A stretch of 64,000 bases of DNA from Melieria omissa (lineage: Eukaryota > Arthropoda > Insecta > Diptera > Ulidiidae): NCBI GenBank assembly GCA_963971225.1, contig OZ020270.1, positions 1,364,001-1,428,000 of the forward strand, written 5' to 3'. A program made the translations under genes and the position numbers. Shown in pieces: positions 20,972 through 33,808 of the stretch (position 1 is the first letter of the stretch; every line of letters starts with the position of its first letter). A model generated the notes under the pieces. It worked only from the letters and a program-made list of their open reading frames with translations, was not told the DNA's origin and did not search any database.

Positions 20972-22255
20972 CAGGTAACCCTCCTACAACGCGGGTTCCT
21001 ATAACGCGTTTTCGCTACAACGCGGTTCCCAAAATGCGGACATTTTCTTACAACGCTACTCTTACAACGCGATTTTTACGAAAATTTTTATGTACGAAAA
21101 TTTTTTCAAATATTTACTATTTTAACCCATTAAGCCCTGAGCGTTGCGTTTGCGCAACGTTTGGGAATTTCGCTACATTAAGTAATTCATAAACATATAA
21201 GACTTGAAAATGGGTAGAATTGGATTCGAATTGATCGTTTTAGATTCTGCCATACTCAAATTTCAAAATTTTTTAAATATTCATATCTTTTTTTCGATCC
21301 AAAGTCAAAGGTTTTTTTTGGGGAATTTTTGAAATTCAATTAAAAATACTTATTCTTCAAACCTATCAAAATCCCTTTGTGGGCTGCATTTTGTAATGCT
21401 AAACTATTTAAAAATAAGTTTAAACAAATTTTTTTTTTTTCTAATTTTATGTTTTGTATGTGACTAAGGCCCAAATTGCGTTTGCGCAACGTACCCTCCT
21501 GGTTCAGGGGGTGGGGGTATGAATTATTTGCTTCATTTTTTTCTTGATTAGGTCAATTACTAAGATTGTGTAAAATTTTATGGAAATCGCACAAGCCCTT
21601 CTGGGGTCAGGTTTTAATGGGTTAATTTGAAAAAGGTTTTCTTTCCCAAATAAAATTCTTTGCATTTTGTTCATACTTTGATACCTATCTTTTTTATAGC
21701 ATTGCCACCCTACACTTGAACATGTGTTTACAAAGTGACAATCAAATACGTAATTGTGTAGTCTCTTGTCCAACATCTTAAGAGCTGTCAAAATAATGTT
21801 CTACAACGACAAAATTAAAAAAAGGGGTCTCGCCGCGGTTCTAACATCACACAACGATTTATGCTACTTTCATTTGATGTAGTAATTTTTTTGTTAGTTT
21901 GTTGTCGCCATTGCAAATAAGAGCATCAATCTAAAAACGCGTGTAAAAAATTGCGAACAAATATTCAGTCTAATTCTAGTTAAATTATAAAAAATTTGTG
22001 AAACAGTTTTTGTTTAAATAAATGAAGCGTTATTAAATTACATAATATGTATGTTCTTATGACTCAACAAATAAATACACAAAAATATATTAAGCACATA
22101 TTTTTACTATATAAATTCCAATATTTTAGTGAAAAATTTTTTACTTTGGAACCAAACTCTGATTTTTGTATGGAGTTCATATCTCCTACAACACAATTTC
22201 TTACAACGCGGCATTTTTTGGGAACCTATTCCCCGCGTTGTAGGAGGGTTAGCTG
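20972..22255. mobile_element. Tigger/pogo-like nonautonomous element (1284 bp)
   Basis: TIR CAGGTAACCCTCCTACAACG on the left and its complement ending GGGTTAGCTG on the right, with TA duplications at 20970-20971 and 22256-22257. The start CAG..ACCCTCC..CAACGCGGG is the Tigger/pogo pattern. Further ACAACGCG repeats lie inside both ends. No transposase frame; a TTAA MITE (21126-21621) is nested in it. Confidence 0.85.
21126..21621. mobile_element. piggyBac-type MITE (496 bp) nested in Tigger-like element
   Basis: TTAA at 21122-21125 and 21622-21625; ends CCCATTAAGCCCTGA and its imperfect complement GGTTTTAATGGG. It contains TGCGTTTGCGCAACGT palindromes near 21145 and 21478. Confidence 0.78.
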
Positions 22256-23300
22256 TATTTTAATATAGGATGAGAACTTATGAGACATTTCAAAGTCTCA
22301 AAAGCTGATATGCATTCTGGGTCATTTATGTTAATTTTACTGCCTTTACTGAAGTACTTTATCATAGGGTATGCAATTTTGGAATAATCTTTAATAAATT
22401 TTCTAAAAAAACCCGTTACTCCTAAGAATCCTTTAAGTTGTTTTTCGTTTCTTGGTATAAGAAGATCTTTGATTACTTTTATCTTTTCAGGATTCGGCTT
22501 AATACCTTCTTTGGTTAAAATGTGCCCTAAAAATTCCGTATCTCTTTTCATAAAGCTGCATTTGTCGACTTGTATTTTCAAATTGTGCTTCCTTAGCGTC
22601 TCAAATATTTTTCGAAGTGAGTTTTCATGTTCTTCAATTGCTGTTGAAAATATCAATATGTCGTCTAAGTAAACAACACAGATTTTATTGATATATTCTC
22701 TTAATATGTCATTCATTAACCTTTGAAACGTCGCTGGGGCATTTTTTAATCCAAACGGCATTCGTACATACTCATATAGACCATTTGGAGTTACGAACGC
22801 GGTTTTTTCAATGTCTTTCTCGGCAACAAGTATTTGATGATAGCCTTTTGCAAGGTCTAGTGTGCTGAAATAGTGTGCCTTTCCAAGCTTGTCTAAAATA
22901 GCGTCAATGTTTGGAAAGGATACTTGTCACTATGTTAACTGTTATCTGATTGAGTCGTCTGTAGGCAACAACAATCCTATATTTTTGAATTCAAGATTTG
23001 TCTAACTTTTTGGGCACAACTATTATTGGAGAGCTATACCTACTCCTACTTTTACGAATAATCCCTTGTGATTCCATTTCTTGCATTTGCTTCTGCACTT
23101 CTTCTTCATACTTTGGCGGATAACGATATAATTTTGAATTGATTGGTTGGTCAGTTGAAGTGTACAATGGTATTTGTATTAGTTAATATGTCTCCGTCTT
23201 TATATAAAATATAAAAAATATAAAAAATATATTTATTCAGTAGTTTTTTACTAATTGTTTTCTCTCCTTCATTTAAATGATCTGTCTTAAGATTTCTGAT
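22256..23300 (-). pseudogene. gypsy-2 reverse transcriptase
   Basis: On the minus strand the upstream part shows S-R-Y-S-S-P-I-I-V-V-P-K-K near 23000-23030 and L-D-L-A-K-G-Y-H-Q near 22840. An open frame from 22761 follows with M-P-F-G-L-K-N-A-P, the catalytic Y-L-D-D at 22660-22671, then the E-F-L-G-H and F-L-G-V-T-G-F-F-R-K-F motifs. Frames change near 22930 and around the TATAAAAAATATA repeats at 23200-23230. Confidence 0.82.
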
Positions 23301-23740
23301 TTCGCTTACTTCCAATACATTAACCTCTTCGTTCGATTTCGAAAGGAATGGAAGACTAACTCCATATTTAAACAAATTTCTTTATTTTTTATATTAAGTT
23401 CTTTAATATTTTTTGAAATCCAGTCCATGCCTAATAATAGACCGTATGGTTTATTGATATACATTGCAATCCATTTAATTCTGGCATTGCTGGGGTAATT
23501 GAACTCTTCTGGGCATTTTGTAGCCACTGTTTTGTTGGGACCTTTTACCTCTCCGTGGATAGTGTTTATCGTTGTTATTGAATCATTAATAAGTTTGTAT
23601 TTATTTTCGGAAAATCTTGTTTGATTAAATATGCAAACCGTTGATCCTGTATCCACTAGTGCTAGGTACTGTTCATTTTCTATTGTAACTGCTAAAAATA
23701 TTTTACTTCGATCCGAGGCTAATTTGTAAAAAACGTATCA
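23300..23740 (-). pseudogene. gypsy-2 protease
   Basis: The frame 23656-23306 begins with D-T-G-S-T, the retropepsin active site, and contains G-L-L-L-G-M-D-W about 70 residues on. A frame change near 23370 separates it from the continuing pol sequence L-P-F-L-S-K-S-N-E-E-V. It would process Gag-Pol. Confidence 0.78.
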
Positions 23741-23746
23741 TCAATT

Positions 23747-24673
23747 TCAATTTACTTCATTATTACTCATTGCATCTACTTCCATTGGCTCTGGTCTTTG
23801 TCTATTCTGCTGGCTTAAATTAGGTCTACTGTCATTTTGTCTAAATTGCTGAGTTCTGTTATTTTGCCATTGGTTGGCGTTTGCATTAAAATAATGAACG
23901 GGAATGTTATTTGTTCTAGATTGGTTATTGACATTAGTCTTGTTATTAGTAAAATGATTAGTATTTGTGCCTCTGTATTGATAAGAATTAGTGTTGGTTC
24001 TTTGTTGGTAATTTGTATAATTTTGATTACTTCTCCTACTATTGTTATCATTCGTTTTTAAAATCATATTTCAATTTAAATTGCTGTGGTCTTGGCCAAT
24101 AAACTTGCGGATTTCTTTTCTAATTTCTGTTAAATTATAAATATTCATTATAGTATATGACAATGTGCCTGCCACTAGTGCTTTTATCCTCTGCACGAGC
24201 ATTCCACTAAATATGTCCAGCACTGTTTTTTTCTCTTCGTAAGCAACATATTCTGTGATTTTCTCTACAATTTCTCGAATCTTATTATCTAGATCCTCTA
24301 TGCTACTCACTCTAAGAGAGTTTATTCTCCTCGATATCTTCATCTGGTCCTTCCTGGGCCGATAGTGGTCCATTAGCCTTTCCTTGCATCTTTCCCACGA
24401 TGTTGGCGGATTTATATTTAACAGATTCTTCGGCTTTCCCACGATTTTGAGGTTGTATATGGTGTTGAAGGCCTCCTGCTCCTCTCCAGGATAATCCAAT
24501 AGGGCTCTGCTGACGCTGTCAATGAATGACGGCAGCTGTCCTGGTTCCCCCTCGAATGCTGGCAAGTATCGCAATTCCTTCTCCAGTCTCGTTCGGGCCG
24601 AAGTCCGCTGTTGTTGCTGTTGTTGGCTAAGTATGTTTGTTAGCGCAACTAAACACTGCTCCACGGTACTCAT
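23747..24673 (-). pseudogene. gypsy-2 gag
   Basis: From ATG 24673: a poly-Gln stretch at residues 18-22, then a capsid-like domain (L-P-A-F-E-G-E-P-G-Q-L, F-I-D-S-V), ending at 24071. The asparagine-rich nucleocapsid-like tail is a separate frame, 24067-23747, ending near Q-R-P-E-P-M-E-V-D. It has no CCHC knuckle, as in 17.6/297-type Gag. The two frames are separated only by a stop and a shift at about 24068-24073. Confidence 0.8.
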
Positions 24674-24920
24674 TTCTGCTTCTATATTTCGACTCCTATG
24701 GAAATCTCTATTCCTTCTGGTCCTTTCAATTTTGGTGTCTTTTTTGCAGTTGTTTCTTCTTTTGGAGTTGTTTCTTCGTTGCGGGGTAAATTTGTCTTCC
24801 TGCAGCTGTGTTTCTCTCCTGTTTGTTGTTTACGGTTGAAGTCGTCTCTTCACTGCAATTTTCTTGCTTAAGCAGCTGTCTCTTCATTGTGTCTCTTCTT
24901 CCCGTTTTCGTTGTGGTTAC

Positions 24921-24937
24921 GTTAACCGACTGCGCCA
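24921..24937 (-). other. gypsy-2 primer-binding site
   Basis: On the minus strand this reads TGGCGCAGTCGGTTAAC. It begins with TGG and matches the tRNA-Ser-type primer site of 17.6/297 elements. It lies just inside the LTR end and upstream of gag. Confidence 0.8.
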
Positions 24938-24939
24938 CT

Positions 24940-25178
24940 TAAAAATGTTGAATGCGGACAAGTTGGATGGTGGAATAACACTGATTTTATTTCATTCACT
25001 TACTCTAAGCTCGAACGTTTGTCATTGCTGATCGAGCAAATCAAGCAATCGAGCAAACAATCGAGCTCATATTACATATCGAGTTAATGACATTGCAACT
25101 TAACTTAAAATATGCTCGTTGTTGCTGGCTGTTTTTATTGGATGTTTGGTTGGTCGTTGACTTCAAACTTGCTGACAG
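24940..25178 (-). repeat. gypsy-2 5' LTR (approximate)
   Basis: Placed by the primer site on one side and by the start of gypsy-3 RNase H on the other. No second copy is in the window, so the borders are approximate. It contains AATCGAGCAAA-type repeats. Confidence 0.45.
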
Positions 25179-25179
25179 C

Positions 25180-26982
25180 TATAACACGCGTGAAGCCGAA
25201 TTGCATTGCGACGCGAGTTCGCATGGGTTCGGGGGAGTATTGATGCAACGGCAAGACGATGGCAAACTTTCTCCGGTCGCCTATTATTCACGGAGAACTT
25301 CTGAGGCCGAGGCAAAATACCATAGTTTTGTATTAGAAACTTTGACTATTGTTTATTCCTTGAAGCGTTTCCACGTATACCTTCACGGTATCCCGTTTCG
25401 GATTGTCACGGATTGTAATTCGTTGGTCATAACGTTGAATAAGAAGAATCCAAACCCACAAATTACCCGTTGGGTAATGGAGATGCGTGCATATAATTGT
25501 GAGATTGTTCACCGAAGTGGTGTTAATATGGGACATGTTGATGCATTGAGTCGATTTCACCCGGTCGCAGCAATTGAAGTGTACGATATCGATACAAGAT
25601 TGCAGATTGCACAGGTTCGTGATCCAGATATTGTCCGAATCCGAGATCAATTGGAAAAGGACGCTTGCGATCCATTTGTATTGTATGACGGCGTGATATA
25701 TTGGCGAGACCCCGATGAGCGGTTGTTATTGTATGTGCCACAGGAATTGGAAGAGAACGTGATGCGGGAGACACACGACACAGCATTGCACACAGCGGAA
25801 TTGTAAAAACCGTCAATCAGATTAGGTTACGTTATTGGTTTCCGGGCATGAAAGCCAAAGTAGAGAGATTCATCAATAACAGCTTAAAGTGTATCGTTTA
25901 TTCTACTCCCTGTAGTGATCGGAATTTGCATAGCATACCAAAGCCATCGGTACCCTTCGACACAATACATATTGACTATTACGGTCCCCTTCCGTCGATT
26001 AATTCAAAGCGGAAACACATATTGGCTGTTGTGGACGGATTCACGAAACTTTAAAACTTTACCCGGTTGTGTCGACGGGTACAAAGGAGGTGTGCGCTGT
26101 TCTGGGGAAGTATTTTGAGTATTATGGGCGCCCGAGGCGAGTCGTGAGCGATCGCGGTAGTGCTTTTCAGTTTGATGAGTTTGGCAATTTTCTATCGGTT
26201 AGAAATATTGAGCATGTCAAGGTGGCCGTTGCCTCGCCACAGGCTAATGGCCAGGTCGAGCGTGTTAATCGGGTACTTACGGCAATGCTAAGCAAGTTGA
26301 CTGAGCCCATTCAGCATGCTGATTGGACTAGAATGTTGTTGCATACTCCACCTATGCAATTAATAACTCGGTGCACCAAACTACCAAGTGCACACCGAGT
26401 GAATTGTTATTTGGGGTCCGCCAGCGCGGCGAGGATGTTGATTGGTTGGGCGAATATTTGGATGAAAGAGTGAACAGTCAGATGGAACGAAATTTGGACA
26501 CGTTCCGTGAGCGGGCAGCGGAAGGGATTAGGAGGTCGCAGGAGAAAAGTTTGTTGAGGCATAAGGCCAAATTTAGACCAGCCAAGGTGTACAAAGAGGG
26601 CGATTTTGTTGTTATTAGGCATGTCGATACCACTGCGGGGTCAAATAAGAAATTTATTGCAAAGTTTAGGGGGCCCTACGTTGTGCACAGAGTGTTGCCA
26701 AATGATCGATATGTGATTCGCGACATTGAAAATAACCAAGTGACGCAGAAGCCGTACGATGGCGTAATTGAATCGTCGGATATGAGACGTTGGGCCGATA
26801 GTCGAAATGCGGATCAAGCCGATGATTGCAGGTTTAGCGAGCAACACTCATCTGACCTTGAAGAAGAGATTTGCATCCCTGATCGGGTCGATCAGGTTTG
26901 TCAGATTGGCCGAGCTGTTATGTCCGAACGGTGGCAGCCGAGAAGAGTTGGGCACTTTGGCAGCACTAATCGAACCGATTAG
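25180..26982 (+). pseudogene. gypsy-3 pol fragment: RNase H and integrase
   Basis: A 5'-truncated Ty3/gypsy pol, related to gypsy-4 (shared motifs include E-L-H-C-D-A-S, T-D-C-N-S-L and H-R-S-G-x-x-M-G-H-V-D-A-L). RNase H occupies 25180-25560. The integrase zinc region is frame-broken near 25790. The catalytic residues lie in D-T-I-H-I-D-Y-Y-G (about 25960), V-S-D-R-G-S-A-F (about 26145) and A-N-G-Q-V-E-R-V (about 26240). Further frame changes occur near 26055 and 26370. The C-terminal GPY-type segment K-F-R-G-P-Y-V-V is at about 26660. The RT and gag are absent, cut at the gypsy-2 LTR. Confidence 0.83.
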
Positions 26983-29737
26983 TGCTGTTATGCCGGAACA
27001 GTGGCAACGACGACGAGGTGGGCACTTGGGCAGCACCATGCAAAACGGACTCGCGAAGCGACGCCGAGGAATAACGGCTTCTTTGGCGAAGCGAGAGAGA
27101 GAAAAAGGCAGACAGAAGCGGCGGTTGGCGAAATCAAGCGGTCCTGAATAATATTAGAAATAAAAGTAAAATAAAGTTGGAGTTAACAATAAAAATCTAG
27201 TTTGGACAAGACAATACCTATAATAATACTGTGGTAACAACCCTTCAATCATAAATATTTTGATAATAACACTTATACTCCCAACATTTTGATAACAATT
27301 GGTGCTTTCTTAGATCTTCGGATGAGTGTGACGATTGTCCTGAGACAGTACAATACATGCAACCCCTGCTTACTAGAGTAATTCTGTAAAAACGTTGTAT
27401 GGTGTCACGTATTGTTAGCAGATTAGAAGAATCTCACAGACAATCTGATAGCGCACTGTGACGAGCTCTCTAGCCTACTGGCCATACAGCACCAATTTCT
27501 GTCAACATCCTTTGCTTTTGCTCAACAGGCAAACCGATTAATTTACTAAGCTCAATGCATTAAGGAAGCTTTCACTAGATCTGATTATTACAAATCAAAA
27601 TCACGAGATCACAGCAGATATTGTGGTATAATTACAAGTATATAACGAAACTGACACTCAATGCAGCGCCCCTTCAGCATGCATGACACTGTATGCCGAT
27701 GATATAACGTTTGCTCAGTTTTATTTAGTGCAGTTTTAATTTTACGTTGCTTCTTCACATCACTCACTCGACGTTCTTAACTGAAATGGTAAGCATATAG
27801 ATACTTCAGGCACTTTTATATAATTCCGTTATCAGCCGTGGAGTCATAAAAAATCCACAGCATATGAAAACAAAAACCTTCCTAAAAAGAAATAAATACC
27901 AATGCGGATTTTGTAGTACAAAAGTCAAAAGCTATGCGTATCGTATGCAATTGAATGGTATAAACACGCTCGTACATATATGTATACCTGAACCCATACA
28001 GAGCGACGTTGTCGATATAGGTGTTATCAAAATTAACAGAAGGGAAATCATTCCCGGACTGATAAATATTATCCGTCCAGCGCACACCAATACAACTGCT
28101 GCCTTCCCCCAATCAATAAGCTAGGAATGCTATCAAGCCATCTATCTACTAACTTGCATAACCAGCATTAATACATATAAATCGTCCACTTTTTTTCAAC
28201 ACACTTCTGACAGCAACAGGTGCACAGGTAAGTAAGAATGTGTATATACAAGGTGATGCAAAGTCTTCACTCGATTTTAAGAGCCGACAGGTCTGTAAAT
28301 AAAAAATACACACAGTGGTTCTGCCAAGGGATGGGATAGCCCGTTCGATAACGTCAGGCTCATTTCTTAATTTATTACTTACTTTCAATACTGTGTGACC
28401 TACTATTCAAACGGTAATAAAAATTTGAGTAACTTTTGTTTGTGTATGGACACATCTCACAATATTTCCTGTGGTGGATTTCCACAAAAAATTAGTTCTA
28501 TCGGATGCCTCTCTTCAGGGTTGCCAAGGCTTTTGAGTAATTCTGATTAAAAAACAAAATATTTATATTTAATCATCGGTTTGCTTGGCTCTCCGCTGAA
28601 AAATCAAGGACTTTCGACCATTGGAACAATTTTTAGAAAGTTAGAAAGCCTTACTAGCCATACTTCAGATCGCTCATCTTTTTGCTTAGGAGCTACAAGC
28701 AGTTGAACGATTTTCAAATAATATACTTTTGTCAAAAGTACCCTTTAACATTTTTCTTGACTTTCCGTCGGGATGTCGGGCACTTTCGACCAATATTTGG
28801 AACGCTCTTCGATTGAGCAACAAAAAAGGTCGATCATGGTTTTTTATCTAATGATGCAGCGTCCATAAGGGCCACCTTTTATTTGCGCCACCTTGTATTT
28901 GCGGCTTATGTCAGTGTAACGATAAAATTCAGTCACATATAGTACATGACTAAACTGCAAACGATATGACCACACGCTGTTTATTTCCATATTTAGCTCC
29001 ATTCAAAATTGAACTTCATTGGATACGTTTATCTTACTTTGTAAATACTGTTTTTATACTCAGGACAATGAAAAATCAAGACAAAATAGCAGCAGCATTA
29101 TAGAAAACTGTAATAATCCTCTACTTGTAATGCTCTAGCGGTGGTAACTTAGATTGATGATAATTGATGTTGCTATTAATGATTGATTGATAATTGATGT
29201 TGTAACTTATTATTGTACTGATCCAAAGGTCAAAAGCATTACAAAAGCAAATAAGGCTATATGAAGAGGCATCTCAAAAAAGGGCACAAGTAAAGGGACG
29301 TAATTTTCAAGTTGGTGCATACAATGGTTCGATGCTCTGTTGATTTTTTTAGTTTTGTAACTATTTACGACATTGGCTCAGTTATTTCAGTACTAACGAT
29401 TCATAACCATTTGAGATTCTGAATGTCAATTACACATGTCTTGGTGCGGCCGTACCGTATTTCATAGTTTTTGGCTGCATTTGAGAACGTTGTTTGGCAC
29501 TCACCTACCAGTACTAGTTTTATGAGCTAGTGAGTTAGTTAGGGGCGTTCGAATGTAAAAAAAATAGTTAAGGTAAATGCGCGTAATTCCGTACTAGTCC
29601 ATAATTCCGAACTATCCTGGCAGGCGAAGTTTAATGTGGTAAAACTAGGATCATGTGAGCCCTTTTTGAGGAAAATTTTTACCAAGAATTCGTCAAAATT
29701 TTCCCAATTTCATGTCAAGTTCTTCACTAAAAGTTCT
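26983..29737. other. noncoding stretch, no gene recognised
   Basis: The first 200 bp are probably the gypsy-3 3' region (GTGGGCACTTGGGCAGCACC-like repeats at 26945-27040, AATAAA at 27163). Beyond that I see no gene, only short frames such as 27864-28124 that match nothing I know, and a short tandem TGATAATTGATGTTG repeat at about 29155-29210. Confidence 0.4.
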
Positions 29738-29779
29738 TTAACCCTCATCGGTCCCCTGTATGCGCACGCATACAATTTT

Positions 29780-31289
29780 GATCTTTAATCTTGAATAAAA
29801 TAAAAACGGTTCAGCGGAATGACCTTGTATTTTGCAAAGTAGAATTATTTTGCCTGAACAGCCAAAAAAAAACGTTTTTGAATTTGTACCCTTACTGTCC
29901 CTGTAATGACAGTGACCATCATTTGATCAATCATATGACAATCACATGTGATGAAATTTCCATCACAATCTCCATCATTTTTCCACTAGCAGTGTGAAAA
30001 ATGTGATGGGTATTTTTGTGTCCATGTGACTCTTTATCACCTTCGTACACAGGCGACTTAAAACGTGGTCCAACATATAGTTGTCTCGCTCACTCTAATC
30101 AGCAATGATCAAATCCCAATCACGTGTGATTAGTCACTGCTGATAAAATTTCTCTCATCAGTGATATCAAAAGGCATCACATTTGACGCATAAACCTATC
30201 ACAGCTGATTGAAAATAAAAAAGCCTTGGCATTTTATTATTTCATGTGTTTATTTTTATAAAAAAGGTTTTTTATTATTCAAAAATCATTAATTTACACA
30301 GTTATAGTACGAACCAAAGTAATTAAATTATTAAAAATTTTGCAAATGTAATGAAATGAACATATAGTGCCATCTCGTTTTCTCATACAGGGAAATTTTG
30401 TGTACTGAAACTTCTTTTTCTCGCTTGCATGGAACATACTTAAAAATTTCCTTTGTAAATGTTTATGTGTTAGTTTCAGCGAGAATTTTTGTAAATGTGT
30501 TGGAGTTTCGATCACACGCGTCTGGCAGGGGTATTTGTCTGTGCAGTTACAGTTACGAATCGGTCCCTGTGTATGTGCGCTCATACACATAAGCAGGTAC
30601 CTGGAATTGCCGCTTATTTTTGTGTGTGGATTAATAGCACCAGTGCTGCCGTTTTCAATTTTTCTTCAGTAGTACAAATTTTGATTTTTGGGTAGTATTT
30701 ATGGACTTTGAGTAGTACACATGCATATTTTCTAAACAATGTAAAAAAATAATTCAGCAACTTTTTAATCAAATACTATGTTTCAAAACACATTAACAAT
30801 TTTATTTATTTAAAAAAAAACAATGTAATTCAATTACAAAAATGGATATAAAGCAATTTCATGCTTTTATTATATAATAATAACAATATTTTTGGTGGTG
30901 GTACTAAGTCTCCAAAAAAATAATAGGCTGTCTTCGTTAAAGCATTAATGCAAAACATCAGTGTATTTTATTTTCGGACCATTGGAAATAGAGAGGGTTA
31001 ATATGCGCAAATCTATTGCGAAATGACAGGATAACGGAGTTGCGAATATTTATCCTTTCGATTCTCAATGGTTTGGAAATAAAAGATACTGATGCTTTGC
31101 ATAAATGTGTTTACGAAGACAGTCATACTTTTATTTATACAAAAGTGAAAAAAAAAATCAATGTCAATCAACTGTTACAAAAATGTATATAAACAAATAT
31201 TATATGTTTTTATTACTTATATACTAATAACAATGATTTTGGTGGCTCCCATTTTTCTGCATATTGTTCCCCTAATAAACTTTTTGAAG
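29780..31289. other. piggyBac-1 left interior and hAT 3' region, no gene
   Basis: Noncoding. It holds ATCACATGTGATG-like inverted motifs at about 29905-30190. A CAGTGCTGCC sequence near 30640 could be the hAT terminus. A stretch near 30960-31100 repeats part of the following region. Confidence 0.4.
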
Positions 31290-32829
31290 TCAAAATGGAG
31301 TGGACAGTAGTGTTAAGCAAACAATTTCTTTTTTATCTTTAATTAAGTTTACTTCGGAAAATGTTCTCTCCGCAGTCGCACTACTATGCGGAAACGCAAT
31401 GACAGTTCCAATAAATTGTCGAAGGAGTGGAAACATGAAGTCATTAATAGCATTTTTTAGTTCAAAAACATACCCCCAAAATGCTTCTAGATCAAGATTG
31501 GGGAAACTTGAGCCAAGTTCCATATTTCGCAGTGCCCGCCACTCTGCTTCTAGAGCTTCAACACTTTGTGCCTTAATTAAATTGGGGAATCTTTCAATTA
31601 GGGGAACTAGGGTGGGAGATAATTTTCTGGGATTTATGCATTCTAAGCTGCAGAGTGTTTTATCGTAAAACTTAATACGAAATAGGATCTGATTGCAAAG
31701 CTCGATGTAGTATGCCTTACAACAGGTTTTTATATTAGTTTTTTCATAAGAAGTTAGGCAGGATTTATTTAAAATAAGTTGTGCTTTTGCACCAAGATAA
31801 ATGTCATCTTGTTCAAGAAATATATTTGGATCAGTAAAATTGATTTGGTGCAATAGGATCTCATTGCAATATTCTTCTTTAAGGAAGTTCTGTAATAAAG
31901 TTTTAAAGAAAGCCCTAATTGTAGGAAGCAATACATGGATTCTGGGTTTTTCCGACTGGAACTCAATGTTAATTTTGTTTGTAATATTTAAAACATATGC
32001 TAAAAAGGAATAATACGTTTTGCTTGCCTCTGTCATTTCAGCAGATATAGCACGAACAACGTCTGTATTTTCATCAAACTCACACATTAAGAAGAAGTGG
32101 TACCCACTGCTCTAGTATTCGCGAAACAACATTTTCAAGGGAAAGTCAACGTGTAGAAGATAATTTAAGGATTTTGTGTGATTTTGTTGAAAAATGTTCT
32201 TGAAATTGTTTGTATTCATTTTGCCGTTTGGTACTGTGTGAAAAAAATGTATGTATATTTCTTGCAAGCACTTCTAATTGCTGCGGTAAGTGTTTGGATG
32301 CTGCTGACGAGCATAAATTAAGTGAGTGGCATACGCACCCCATCGTGAATAAGTTAGGCTGATGCTTTTTCAGCAGAGCTTTAACACCAGATTTTTTCCC
32401 CATCATTACTGCTGCATTATCCGCAGCGAACCCCACCAAATTGTTTAAAGGAATACTAAGTCCATCTAAATATTCTTTAATAGCCGAATATACAGAATAG
32501 CTATCTGATTTTTCTAGAGAAAGTAATGCCAGGAATCTATCTTGTACTCGATTTTTAACTTGATTAAAAAACCGAGCAACAAGAACCAAGCATTTTGATG
32601 TGCTCACATCTGTTGTCTCGTCAATAATGAGTGAAAAATTTTGATTGCGTAAAATGCTTGCAATTTCTTCTTCCCCTTGCTTGCGAAGCAAGTTATTTAC
32701 TGTATACGTTGCTTTTGTTTTTCCACATTTTAATCGTGTTGCCACTTCAGAATCTGCAGCAACTGCTTCGATTAATTCTATTAAGGGTTTTACCAATATA
32801 AATGGAAGATTATATTGCAACAAGAACAT
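31290..32829 (-). pseudogene. hAT transposase (one stop, one frameshift)
   Basis: On the minus strand, residues from 32829 show the hAT catalytic domain: F-S-L-I-I-D-E-T-T-D-V-S (first acidic motif), A-A-D-N-A-A-V-M-M-G, and C-V-C-H-S-L-N-L-C. After L-S-S-T-R a TGA at 32146-32148 replaces the expected Trp and a frame change follows near 32085. The rest (32087-31290) ends in the hATC dimerisation motif S-S-A-T-A-E-R-T-F-S. The protein resembles ZBED5/SCAND3-type hAT transposases. The N-terminal BED finger is not seen. Confidence 0.85.
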
Positions 32830-32959
32830 GATTGTTCTAAGTTCAGCTATTTGTACTTTTTCAGCCCTTTTCTGAAATTGCTTTACTCGATAGTTATCTG
32901 TTACTGCAGGCTGATTCTTAACACATATATAGACACATATATATATATCTTACAACACA

Positions 32960-33808
32960 CAAATTTGTGTTGGTCGGAATCGTAATGCCACTCCTGAACG
33001 CAATCTCGGACGGCGTCTTGTTTTGGATTTGGTGGAAGGACTTTCTGACAGAAATGTAACGTGTGACAACTTTTTCACTTCGTATGAATTGGCAGATTTG
33101 CATAAGAATCGCATGACTATTTTGGGAACAATAAGGAAAAATAGGACTGAAATTCCTTCAGTTCTACTCGACATGCGTCAAAAGCCAATTTATCATACAG
33201 AAGTTGTATATGAACATAAATTGCAAGCAGTTACGTTGTCATATGTTCCTCGCCGGTACCGATTTGTGACATTGCTCAGTACATACCACAATGTTGTCAG
33301 CATAAATGAGAATAGTGAACAGAAGAAACCTAACATCATTGAAGACTACAACAAAACCAAGAGTGGAGTTGATACTATGGATCAAATGGTGGCTACGTAC
33401 ACATGCAAACGAAAAGTCAATCGGTGGCCAATGGCAGTATTTTGTAACATGCTTGATGTTAGTGCGTTGAGTGCATTCGTGACGTTCATTGCATTGTTCC
33501 CGAATTGGAAAAATTCTAAAACGAACCATAATATTCGTCGTCGCCTTTTTATCGAGCAGCTTGGATTGAATCTCGTTGAAAAACAGATCACTAAACGTAA
33601 AAAACAACCTCAAAGTAATGATGCATCCAGTGTTATTCAAAGAATTCGGGGGATTCGCCATTTATCAAGTACATCAAAACGAGGCCGATGCTACATCTGC
33701 ACATATAAAAATAACAAAAATCGTTTTGCCACACGCTGTGAAAAGTGTAGAAATTTCATTTGTGCTGAACATAATTTCAATTTATGCGAAAAATGTACAA
33801 ATAATTGA
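32960..33808 (+). pseudogene. piggyBac-1 transposase, C-terminal half
   Basis: Open frame from before ATG 33023. Motifs: N-V-T-C-D-N-F-F-T-S-Y with the second catalytic Asp, D-Y-N-K-T-K-S-G-V-D-T-M-D with the third Asp region, R-W-P-M-A-V-F. It ends in a cysteine-rich zinc finger (C-Y-I-C, C-E-K-C, C-A-E-H, C-E-K-C) typical of piggyBac C-termini. The N-terminal half with the first catalytic Asp is missing upstream, where TATATA repeats and the hAT remnant lie. The C-terminal half itself has no stop. Confidence 0.88.

Larger units (their letters stand above)
19169..25178 (-). mobile_element. gypsy-2: 17.6/297-like gypsy, minus strand, 3' truncated
   Basis: Read from high to low coordinates: LTR, tRNA-Ser-like primer site (24921-24937), gag, protease, RT, RNase H and the N-terminal integrase. 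The Gag C-terminus (Q-R-P-E-P-M-E-V-D) and primer site match the 17.6/297 lineage of insect gypsy elements. The 3' part of integrase, any env gene and the 3' LTR are missing at 19168. Insertions: TTAA MITE 19331-19612, hairpin 20084-20589, Tigger-like 20972-22255. Several frameshifts make it inactive. Confidence 0.78.

Noticed and set aside
24726..24938. 70-codon minus-strand frame as an extra gypsy-2 gene
   Set aside because: It begins in the primer-binding site and covers the untranslated leader; composition is Lys/Gln/Thr-rich with no domain.
27864..28124. 86-codon frame as a host gene
   Set aside because: No recognised motif, no homologue I can name, and an overlapping frame on the other strand of similar length.
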